DNA of 64,000 nt from Candidatus Accumulibacter proximus. GTDB lineage: Bacteria > Pseudomonadota > Gammaproteobacteria > Burkholderiales > Rhodocyclaceae. A model generated the notes under the pieces. That model was not told the origin of the DNA. It searched no databases and worked only from the letters and a program-made list of their open reading frames with translations. The position numbers were made by a program, and so were the translations under genes. Shown here in pieces: positions 54,755 to 63,246 of the stretch. Numbering within the stretch: the stretch's first letter is position 1; every line of letters begins with the position of its first letter. The DNA is taken from NCBI GenBank assembly GCA_016709675.1, contig JADJMH010000005.1:387315-451314 (forward strand). Reading direction: 5' to 3'.

Positions 54755-55132
54755 TCAGGACTGACGGGCGCAGCGAGGGGGCACGCCCACGCCTACTTCG
54801 TTCGCGACGCTGGCGCTGCCGGGTGTCCGCATCGTCGAGTGCATAGCATCTGCGACGTAAGCGGCCCTTTCATCACCATCACGATGAAGGCACCGATCCC
54901 CACGTGAATACCACCGTCCAGTGCAGGACGAGGACACTGATCGCATAGATGTCCACAGGGTAATGCTTGCGGCGACTTCGGCTGTGGCATCCCAGAACAC
55001 CAGTCGGGCGAGCAGCGGCGGCACGGCCATCAGCAGCGTGCCGAGCAGCAACAAGCGCGGCAGCAGGCGGAGAATGGTCCGTTCGCCGGGCGGGGTTTCC
55101 ACGAAACCGGGCAATCTATTGAAGAGGTTCAT
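54755..55132 (-). pseudogene. Small membrane protein, frameshifted
   Basis: ATG 55132 has a strong AAGGAGG. It opens NLFNRLPGFVETPPGERTIL, then a hydrophobic segment LLPRLLLLGTLLMAVPPLLARLVFW. Later frames supply DIYAISVLVLHWTVVFT and VGIGAFIVMVMKGP, a second hydrophobic region, and VADA. At least two indels separate these pieces. Family not recognised. Downstream of the SDR on the same strand. Confidence 0.5.
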
Positions 55133-55205
55133 TCCTCCTTCCTTTCGCCAACGGGCGATGCTTATCCTGCGGGACTGACAGCGCTAACTGATTACGTTCA
55201 TTTGA

Positions 55206-55935
55206 TCAGGGCCGAATCGAGGAGAAGCCGCCGTCGATTGACCACACCTGGCCGGTCACACGGGCGGCGTGCTGTGAGAGCAGCCAGACGATCAGTTCCG
55301 CCAGTTCATCAGGCGAGCCGATGCCGGGCAGCGGATACTGGCGTGCCGCCGCTTCCCGGCCGCTGGCCGTGGCGAGGATGGCAGCCGCGGCAGGCGTCTC
55401 CATGATGCCGGGGGCGACGGCGTTGACCCGGATCCCGGCGGCCGCATAGGTGGCAGCGGCACCGCGCACCAGCCCTTCGACGCCGGCCTTGGCAGCCGCC
55501 ACGGCCTCGTGGTTGGGGGTGCCGATGCGCGCGGCGGCCGACGATACCAGTACTGCAGCGCCGCCGCAGCGAGCTTCGCGCAGGCCTGCGACAAAGGCGG
55601 CCAGGGTGTGGAAGGCGCTGATCAGGTTGGCGCTCAGGCACTCGCTGAAGTCGGCCTCCGGCATGCGATGCAGAGCGCCGAGGCGGATGTTGCCGACGCA
55701 ATGACGAGGCGCGCTGGGTAGCAGTTCATGCGCTGGCGATTTCGATGATCTGCCGTGCCCGGCAACGGTCGAGCAGTCCGGCTGTCACCTGCAGGTGGTC
55801 GCCACCGTAGACGTGGGCCAGCCGATCGCGGTACCGGCTGACGAGGATGAGTTGCCAGCCGGTTTCGGCCAACCGCTTGGCGACCGATCGGCCGAGACCT
55901 CCGGCCGCGCCAGTGATCAGAGCTACCTTTTCCAT
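55206..55935 (-). pseudogene. Short-chain dehydrogenase, one frameshift
   Basis: ATG 55935 has GGAGAGG. It opens EKVALITGAAGGLGRSVAKRLAE, the SDR nucleotide motif. The frame stops at 55726, but the sequence CVGNIRLGALHRMPEADFSECLSANLIS continues in another frame, followed by VLVSSAAARIGTPNHEAVAAAKAGVEGLV (Ser and Lys; the YxxxK Tyr is replaced by His) and the C-terminus SIDGGFSSIRP. One small indel near 55720 splits it. A CarH-type operator copy lies about 290 bp upstream. Confidence 0.75.
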
Positions 55936-56569
55936 GACCTCTCCTGTCTCACTGCTTGTGGGCATAATTGACAGCACGCTTGGAATGTGAGACGTACGCT
56001 CTGTTATAGACAATCACGTATGAGCAATCGTTTCGCAGATCAAGCGCCGGTACCGAAAAAAGCCTGGCAAGCGCGTCGCGGTCTTTTCGGCTTGCGTGGA
56101 AAGCCTCGTTCCTGCCTCATGTTCGTGCTTTTCTGGCATCTGCCGAAGCCGATGAGCGGGTATGGCCTATTCAGGTTTTCGATCGCGTCAGCACGTCTGT
56201 GATGCCACCCCTGCGAGCGATGTTTGTCCAGGACAAATAGACGCCAAAGCGAACGTGTCCGGCGCAGCAGGACTCGCTGTGGAGGCCACTCTGCCGGAGG
56301 CTTCACGGGCTCGGCAAGCCAACTCACAGCTTGCCGTGATCGGCGCTGACAGCGTCGCTGAAACTCTGCTGCAAGCCTTCACACAACTGGGCGGCAGACC
56401 GCTGGCGCCATGCCGACACCGAATTGCCCCGCAGCGCGGGCTGCACCTGGGATGCGCAGTTCGGCTGGGGTCTCTGTCGCGACTGGATCAATGGCGGAAG
56501 GGTGCAGGGCACCTGGCTCAGCGGCCGGCAACTGGCGCTCCAATAGTCGCAGGCAGAAGTGCTCCGTTT
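55936..56569. other. 630-bp region with orphan operator, no confident gene
   Basis: It contains the TTTGTCCAGGACAAA palindrome at 56223-56237. A plus-strand frame, open from about 56345 to a stop near 56546, encodes roughly 65 Trp-rich residues (CTWDAQFGWGLCRDWINGG) that could be the tail of a lost gene, but it has no start. I recognise nothing else. Confidence 0.4.
56223..56237. promoter_or_regulatory. Third TTGTCC-N-GGACAA operator copy
   Basis: TTTGTCCAGGACAAA followed by TAG matches operator 1 of the CarH-like regulator (29253-29270) at 17 of 18 positions, including asymmetric flanking bases. No clear -10 is spaced from it on either strand. The nearest downstream gene on the minus strand is the SDR at 55935. 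Confidence 0.65.
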
Positions 56570-57157
56570 TTAGATCAGCGGGCCCTCACCCGAAAGCCTG
56601 ATCATTTCTGATTGATGAACCACCAGACTCACGCTGCGCTGAAACTGCACCGTGCCACCCGAAAAAGCGACTTCCACAGCATATACACCAGGTGGCGCCG
56701 CCGCCGGGATGCCGATGAATGCGTCGAGCTGCCACTTGCCGGGCTTCAGCTCGAAACGACGTGAAACGTCCTCGAAGACTGTATTACCCTTCAACGTGAT
56801 GCGGCGGGAAAGGTCACCGATCACCACTTCTCCTGTGCGCAGGGGGCACATCGAATAGATCATGCGGTGACTGAACTCCTCGCCAGCGGTGACTCGCGGC
56901 GGCAGTACCTCGTTCAAGTCAATGTCGACGAAGGGACGTTGCAGCTTGGCGCACTGGCGCTCCTTCCAGACTACGTCGGGATGGCTGACAAGCTTCTCAC
57001 AGGGCTTGCGCATCCCCTTTTCCATGCGCCAGAGCCAGGACTGGACAGTGTCAGCCGGGCCAAGGCCCTGTCCAGTGGCACAGGCGGCGAGCAGTACGGC
57101 GCTGGAACTGACCAGCAGAGTACGCCATGGCGAGTTGGTTGCGGAAGCGCTGTTCAT
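56570..57157 (-). CDS. Lipoprotein in kinase/phosphatase operon
   Basis: About 195 aa. The signal peptide ends in a lipobox (VSSSAVLLAACATG, Cys lipidated). The mature part has two conserved-looking Cys and a beta-rich domain (RRITLKGNTVFEDVSRRFELKPGKWQLDAFIGIP). I do not recognise the family. ATG 57157 overlaps the kinase stop (ATGA). ATG 57172, right after GGGAGG, is an alternative. Last gene of the phospho-signalling operon. Confidence 0.7.
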   Translation of the reverse strand: MNSASATNSPWRTLLVSSSAVLLAACATGQGLGPADTVQSWLWRMEKGMRKPCEKLVSHPDVVWKERQCAKLQRPFVDIDLNEVLPPRVTAGEEFSHRMIYSMCPLRTGEVVIGDLSRRITLKGNTVFEDVSRRFELKPGKWQLDAFIGIPAAAPPGVYAVEVAFSGGTVQFQRSVSLVVHQSEMIRLSGEGPLI

Positions 57158-58568
57158 TTTCGTATGGTCCATCCTCCCGCCGAACCGGACTCGTCACGCT
57201 TGACCACCGGCGGGTTTGGGTCGTTGCGGACACTGGGCTGTTGCGGAGGTGCGGCCTTTGCTCGTGACTTTGCCGCCACCTTTTCTTGCGAAACAGAACT
57301 GGCGCGCTCGGTCACTCGCTCGCGAGCCGACGGGCGCCGGGGCCAGCAAGGGGACTCGCGGCCGGCACCGACAGGGAGGCTGGCCGGTGGAATCGGATCG
57401 CCCACCGCTGGCCCACTGAGGTGGCCGGTGAAGGTTCGATCAGGGCGGCAGGGGGCGCGGCGGGACGCGTTCGCCTGGGGCTCTTGCGCCGGGCTGGCAC
57501 CCACTTCTGCCGGTGGGGCCGGAGTCTTGCTGCCGCTCCACCAAGCCAGACCACCGAGCACCAGCAGCGCGCAAACCAGCGCAACGACGCCTGGGTATTT
57601 CTTCCAGATCGCCTGTCCGGGCAAAGCGCCGAGGGCTTCCGTTGCTGCCGCCGGCGGCACAACGCTGCCGTTTGTCGCGGTGACCGTTCCGCTCGGCAGG
57701 GGGATCATTCGTGTCGCTGGGACAACGGGAGCCACGTCACCCACCGGCGCAGCGTTGGCGAGAACCCTCGACAGCCCGCCCTGCGAAACGCGTTGGCGTC
57801 TGGGTAGCGTTGCGCGGGATCCTTCGCCAGAGCCCGCGACAGGATATTCTCAAGCACTGGCGGAACGTCACCCACGAGCTGGCGCAGCGGTGGCGGTGGC
57901 GCCTCGATCTGCGCTTTCATGATTTCAAAGTCGGTCCCCTCGGCGAAGGGGACTCGCCCGGTCACCAGTTCGAAAAGCACGACGGCCAGCGAGTAAAGGT
58001 CCGAGCGGGCGTCGACATCCCGGCCCTGAACCTGTTCAGGCGACATGTACCTCCAGCGTCCCGATCAGGTGCCGCTACGTGTCAGGCGCATCTTCTCGAG
58101 AATTCGCGCGATGCCGAAATCCATCAACTTCAGCGATCCGTCCACTGCCACCATCATGTTTGCGGGCTTGATGTCGCGGTGTACGACGCTGGCGTGGTGC
58201 GCGTGTTCAAGCCCGCTCAATGCCGCGATTCCGTAGCGTATGGCTTCCTGCCACGGCAGCGCGCCGCGGCGGGTGACGAGCTGGTCAAGCGTTTCGCCGG
58301 CGACAAATTCCATCACCATGTAGTACTGGTCGCCGTGGCGGAAGAAACGATAGACACCAGCGATGTTCGGATGGTTGAGGCGAGCCAGAGCGACGGCCTC
58401 AGTTCGAAACCGCTCAGGATATCTGCGCGCAGCAAATTCCGGGCGCAGTGACTTGATCGCGACATCTCGCTCAAGCATCGTGTCGCGGCCCTTGAAGACC
58501 TCGCCCATACCCCCTTCGCCAATCTTGGCGACGAGTTCGAAATCACCGATCACCTGATTGCCCATCAT
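57154..58568 (-). CDS. Serine/threonine protein kinase with TM segment (frame disturbed)
   Basis: ATG 58568 overlaps the phosphatase stop (ATGA). Kinase motifs are IGEGGMGEVFKG (P-loop), DVAIKSL (Lys), VVHRDIKPANMM (catalytic loop), DFGIARI (DFG) and MSPEQVQGRDVDARSDLYSLAVVLFELVTG. An in-frame TGA at 58065 sits between DFG and MSPEQ. It disappears if one base is gained and one lost within about 20 bp. A further shift near 57760 joins the core to a membrane segment (YPGVVALVCALLVLGGLAWW) and a Pro/Ala/Arg-rich tail. About 470 aa when repaired. Confidence 0.75.
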
Positions 58569-59399
58569 TTGCCCTCCATCTGGCCAGCGAGCATCTCCCG
58601 TGTCACCGGCACCGGCTTCTCCCCTGCATTGGCGGGTCGAACGGCAACGACGCCGACGGAAATGTTGTCGCTGCCGTCCCGCTCGCGCGCAAGCTCGATC
58701 AGCCGCCGACAGGCAGTCTGGGGGTCAGAGGATTCCACCACCTGGGCAATCTCGCTCGGCTCGATACTGTCGTACAGGCCATCGGAGCAGAGCACGAAGC
58801 AGTCGCCGACATCCGGCCGGTCGCTGCTCTGGGCGGTGACAATCAGATCGGGGCGGGTGCCCAGGGAACGCAGCAGCACACTGCGCTCCGGGTGATGGCG
58901 TGCCTGCTCAGCCGTGATCAGCCCATCGCTCACCATCTGTTGCACGAGCGAGTCATCCCTGGTCAGTTGCGTTACCCGGCCATGAGAAAGCCGGTAAAGG
59001 CGGCTGTCACCCACATGCACAAACAACACCCGCTGCCCGACCAGGACCAGGACCGTTGACCGTGGTCCCCATCCCCGAAAGCGCCTCGTTCGCCTCAGCC
59101 GCGCGAAAAACCGCCGCATTGGCTTTGCGAAGCGCTCCTTCGATCGCCCGCTGAGGATCGTCATCCGGCGTGGCGAAGTATTGACGGCAGATCGTCTCCA
59201 CCGCCAGTCTGCTCGCCACCTCGCCGCCGTTATGCCCGCCCATGCCATCCGCCACCACCGCCAGCACGCCTCGCCGATGACGTTCGTCGTGATTGCCGGG
59301 GGAAACGAAAGCGATCGCGTCCTGGTTGCCGGTTCGCACGCAGCCGATGTCCGTGGCCATGCAGGTCTCGACAGTGTAATACGCCGGTGCCTCCGTCAT
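58565..59399 (-). CDS. PP2C-family protein phosphatase, one frameshift
   Basis: ATG 59399 opens TEAPAYYTVETCMATDIGCVRTGNQDA. Metal-binding motifs are VVADGMGGHNGGEVAS, FVHVGDSRLYRL, LCSDGLYD and DGSDNISVGVV. The frame breaks near 59053 (GMGTTV). About 277 aa when joined, the size of stand-alone PppA/Stp phosphatases. It lies between two Ser/Thr kinases and probably reverses their phosphorylation. It starts 7 bp after the upstream kinase stop. Confidence 0.8.
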
Positions 59400-59406
59400 C
59401 GACGGC

Positions 59407-60530
59407 TCACTGTCGCCCTGTCGGTCGGAGCTGCCAGGCCAGAAACTCATTACCGATCTGGCGAACCTCGAACTCCACGTGTTCATCTTCATGCCCCTCT
59501 CGCTTGAGGATCAATGCAACATGGGCGCCTACCGGATACCGTTTTTCGAATACGGTCGCCGTCGTGCCAAGCAGTTTTCCATCTTCGTAGATATCTGCCG
59601 GGCCGTCGATGGTACCGATCCGCACCAGTCTCAGCGAGGCGCCCTGGGGCTCGGCAGGGAGCGCTTGCTCGGCGTTTGTCCTGGGCGGGGAGTCCGTCGG
59701 GGGAGCCGGACGCATCTTCCAGACGAACCCGGCCAGCACCACGCCGGCCAGCAGCAGTCCGGCGCCAAGCAGAGGCCAGTTTTCCGGCAAGGCCGACTGC
59801 CAGTCTGCTCGAGGCCGACTCGCCACCGGGGTACAGGCCGGCGGTGACCGACCCGATGTCGGGAGGTCGTCGAGCAGTGCACGGGCGTCAGCATAGCGCT
59901 CGGCAGCATCGCGGCGCAGGCAGCGCCCGACAATGCGCATGAGATCGCTCGATAGCGGCGACGACAGAGTTGGGGTGCGGTACTCTGCCCGAGACTTGCC
60001 CCTGATCTGTTCGGGAGCCAGGTAATCCATCGTGCCGACACAGCCGCCGACCATCGTCAGCTGCCTGCTGCTGGGATCCTTGGCAATGCCAAAGTCGAGC
60101 AGCTTGACCTGTCCACTCGAACCCAGCTTGATGTTCGAGGACTTGATGTCCCGATGGAAAATGCCGCGCCCGTGGAGATAGGCAATCGCTTCGACCACGG
60201 AACGAAAGACAGCGACCGCTTCGTCCCCGGCAAGCCGCCACGAGAACGCTGTATGCGATCATGGAGGGAAATGCCATCAACATACTCCATGATGATGCAC
60301 GGACTCCCTTCAAACTCGACGAAATCGTAGAGTTCGGCAATATGGGGATGGTGCAGCCCGGCCTGGATTCGCGCCTCGTTGACGAAGCGCTCGGCCAGGC
60401 GCAGCCCGGGCTCGGCACGCGAGAGTATCTTGATCGCAACGACACGCCCGATCCTCGAGTGAACCGCGCGGTACACCTCGCCCATGCCGCCTGCCCCGAG
60501 CGCTTCGAGCAGACGGTATTCGCCGATCAC
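59407..60530 (-). CDS. Second Ser/Thr protein kinase, frameshifted and internally shortened
   Basis: A GTG at 60530 opens IGEYRLLEALGAGGMGEVYRAVH. VVAIKIL carries the Lys. A four-base C run at 60225-60228 lacks one base, and adding it joins LPG to DEAVAVFRSVVEAIAYLHGRGIFHRDIKSSNIKL, DFGIAKD and DYLAPEQIRGK. After AEYRT the usual kinase lobe with the DxWSLG-type motif is missing (about 50 residues). The frame resumes at LSSDLMRIVGRCLRRDAAERYADA. A TM segment (LLGAGLLLAGVVLAGFVW) and a PEGA-like beta domain (ADIYEDGKLLGTTATVFEKRYPVG) follow. Confidence 0.7.
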
Positions 60531-60578
60531 GGCGTTGGCGAGTCGTCATGAGCCGTCGGCGCTCGCGCAGTCAATTGC

Positions 60579-62693
60579 TTACTGGATCACGGCCTTGACT
60601 TCCATCAGATCCTTGGCGAACTTGATGGGTACCGCAAAGGTGATGGTCGGGTTACCGGCATAAAAGATCCCGACCACCCGACCGCGTTCGTCAAAAACCG
60701 GACCGCCGCTGTTGCCCGGAACGGTGGCGTTGGCAGTCAGCTGATAGGAATCGGACTCGCTGTAGTAATCACCTGTTGCACCGCCAGTCCGGGTCACCGT
60801 GCCGCGTATCACCTTGCCGATCGCCCCTGGCGTGACGGTCGGCACCGGTATGTCCCGATAGTCACCGCCCGGATCGAGCATGTCCTCTCGATTTGCCGGC
60901 AAAGAAAACCTTGGGGACACCCCCGGGTAGCCGAGCACGGTGATCGGGTCGCCCGGTTTGACGCCACCATCGCCGCCCGACTCGGGTGCCAGCGGCGTGG
61001 GTTTGACCGCCGCCGGCGTGTCCACCTTGATCAGGGCCACGTCATGCTCGTCCGAGACCCTGGCGAGTTTGGCAGGGATGCGCAGCTTGTTGTTGGCGAA
61101 AGTGACCTCCAGCCGGTCATGCCGTCCGGCAACCGGTTTCTGCTCACCGAGGGGCGTTTTCGACCAGACGCTTTTTTCCGGATACCAGCGGTGCTCGGAA
61201 CCTTCTCGACGGCGACCAGTTCCTTCTTCTGGTTGAATTCGAGCCGCACGCCCGCCGGTAGCACATGGGCGGTCTTCCACGGGGCAGCGACATGCCGATT
61301 GGTCAGGATGAAGCCATTCTCGGTCACGGCGAATCCCGAAGCCGGAGTGGCTGCCGCCGATCGGCACGCTGTTCTTCTGCGCCTGGGGTGTCAATATCGG
61401 CTCCAGGTCACCTTTCGGCGTTCGCACGTAGGCCGGCTTGCCTTGCCAGGATTGGTGATACAGCGGTTGTCCCGACGTAAGATCTATCAGCTTCCAGCTC
61501 ACTTCGATGTATACCGTCGACCCTGAATAGGCCGCGGCAATTTCCTTCGGCGTCATGACATCCTGCATTGCCTTGACTGTCGACGCGGTCGCCTCCGATT
61601 GCGTTTTTGCGGCCTGGACCTGCGAACTGGTCGCCTCGATCTTTTTGTCCGTCTCGCGGCCGATGAAGATGAAAGCGCCGACCACGACGGCTACCAGCGC
61701 CAGCACTCCTGCCACGATGTTGACCATCGACTTGCGCGACTCCACCTTGGTCTCGGTGATCAGCCGTTCAACCGTCTCCTTGCCCACTCCGCGCACGCCG
61801 GGCGTCATCGCCGAGACACCGGCTGTCTCGCTGCCGGTGTTTGCAGCCGCTGCCGGGGCGATCGTCGCCTCGCGCGTCTGCGCTGCCTCGCGCAGGTCGA
61901 ACTGACGCGTCGCCCGCAGGGCATCAGCAGGCGGCGGATCGAGCTGGAACGTGAGCTCTGGGCCACCCGCGCCGAACTGAATGAGGTCACCGTGGTGCAG
62001 CGTGACACTGTCGCGGATCCGCGCGCCGTTGACGAATACGCCGTTTCGACTGTTGAGGTCGACGAGCGTAAACCCCTTCTGCTGCGAATCGCGTTTGATC
62101 GTCGCATGGTTGCGGCTCACCGTATCGTCGCGCTCGGCGTCGTAGGAGACGCTGGCAGCAGGGTCGCGTCCGAAGGTGATCTCGGTTGTCGGCGCAACCG
62201 GGAAGCTCACCTCCTGGTTCGCTTTCGAGCCGGTCATGTGCCTGAGTACCACGCGTTGCGGCCTTACATCGGCGCTCGCCGCCGTCCCCAGCGAAATCTC
62301 CCGGGTGGGTGTTCCCTGCCTGAGATCAATCTGGCGTGTCGCCTTCGGCGTCAGGGCCGGCGGCGGGTCCATCTGGAAACTGAATTCCGGGCCCCCGGCT
62401 CCCAGCTGAACGACGTCGCCGTGATGCAGCGCTGTGCTGCCGGTTATCCGCGACTGGTTGACGAAGACCCCGTTGCGGCTGCCCAGATCGGTGAGAATGA
62501 AGACCGTGTTCTGTGCAGGATCACGAGTGATTCTGGCATGGTTGCGACTGACCGCATCGTCGCGCTCCATGTCGTAGGCGACGGTCGATGCCGCGTCTCG
62601 ACCGAGCGAGATCTCCGGCACCTGGTCGAGGGGAAAACTGACCTCCTGGTTTGCTTTCGAGCCCGAAAGGTGCTTGATGACGACACGTTCCAT
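60579..62693 (-). CDS. FHA-FHA-TM-trypsin-like serine protease
   Basis: A 704-aa raw frame. Two FHA domains occupy about residues 5-105 and 150-250, each with GRD, SRNH and LGSRNG/LNSRNG phosphothreonine-binding motifs. A TM helix follows (NIVAGVLALVAVVVGAFIFIG) near 325. The HtrA-like protease has Asp in HDVALIKVD and Ser in VPGNSGGPVF. The His is in ILTNRHVAAPW, but only in another frame. The raw frame between about 61345 and 61170 is shifted by an extra T and a compensating A-run indel, so residues 449-509 as read are wrong. It heads the kinase/phosphatase operon. Confidence 0.82.
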   Translation of the reverse strand: MERVVIKHLSGSKANQEVSFPLDQVPEISLGRDAASTVAYDMERDDAVSRNHARITRDPAQNTVFILTDLGSRNGVFVNQSRITGSTALHHGDVVQLGAGGPEFSFQMDPPPALTPKATRQIDLRQGTPTREISLGTAASADVRPQRVVLRHMTGSKANQEVSFPVAPTTEITFGRDPAASVSYDAERDDTVSRNHATIKRDSQQKGFTLVDLNSRNGVFVNGARIRDSVTLHHGDLIQFGAGGPELTFQLDPPPADALRATRQFDLREAAQTREATIAPAAAANTGSETAGVSAMTPGVRGVGKETVERLITETKVESRKSMVNIVAGVLALVAVVVGAFIFIGRETDKKIEATSSQVQAAKTQSEATASTVKAMQDVMTPKEIAAAYSGSTVYIEVSWKLIDLTSGQPLYHQSWQGKPAYVRTPKGDLEPILTPQAQKNSVPIGGSHSGFGIRRDREWLHPDQSACRCPVEDRPCATGGRAARIQPEEGTGRRREGSEHRWYPEKSVWSKTPLGEQKPVAGRHDRLEVTFANNKLRIPAKLARVSDEHDVALIKVDTPAAVKPTPLAPESGGDGGVKPGDPITVLGYPGVSPRFSLPANREDMLDPGGDYRDIPVPTVTPGAIGKVIRGTVTRTGGATGDYYSESDSYQLTANATVPGNSGGPVFDERGRVVGIFYAGNPTITFAVPIKFAKDLMEVKAVIQ

Positions 62694-63246
62694 CTGACCA
62701 TCCTCCCTGTGAGTGCCATTGAAAGTCGTTGACTACGGATACCCCACCCGCGAGCGAGTGTAACCCAAGGTTCATCGACCTTCAACTGTACGCCAAGAGC
62801 GGTCGGCACGCGTGTCGACACAGGACACAGAGAGGGAGCGCGCGAATCCACTGATTTGATGCCTGTTTGCCGGTAGTGCGACGGCAGTTCTCCGAACTCA
62901 CCTGGCATCGTGTCTTCCCGATCAGCACTGACGACCATGACGAACGTATGCGACCTGGCGAGACGTTACAGGCGCGGCCTGCTTGTACGCCAGGCGGAGG
63001 GAGATTCAAAGGATGTCAATCAAACGATTCCTCTCCTGACAACGCCGGCCTTACCGAACTCGTGACGCTGTGCGGCTTGCCTTGGCTGCGTCCCCGGCGC
63101 AGCTCAACACGGTTGGGCGAACGCCGGCCCGGCCTGGCGCGCGTACTGCCTGCGTCGCTGCTCTGCTGCCATTCGGAAATCGACAGTGCCCCACGCTCGC
63201 GTAACAGTCGCAGATGGTCCGGCCGCCGCCTGCCGTACTTCACCGC
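62694..63246. other. 550-bp region, no confident gene
   Basis: Between the FHA protease and the TPR/ankyrin gene. A minus-strand frame at 63104-63298 (MADRADIDAWLRYLDRLGG) begins inside the ankyrin gene's end and has a plausible start but no family likeness. The promoter of the FHA operon should lie near 62700-62800. Confidence 0.35.
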
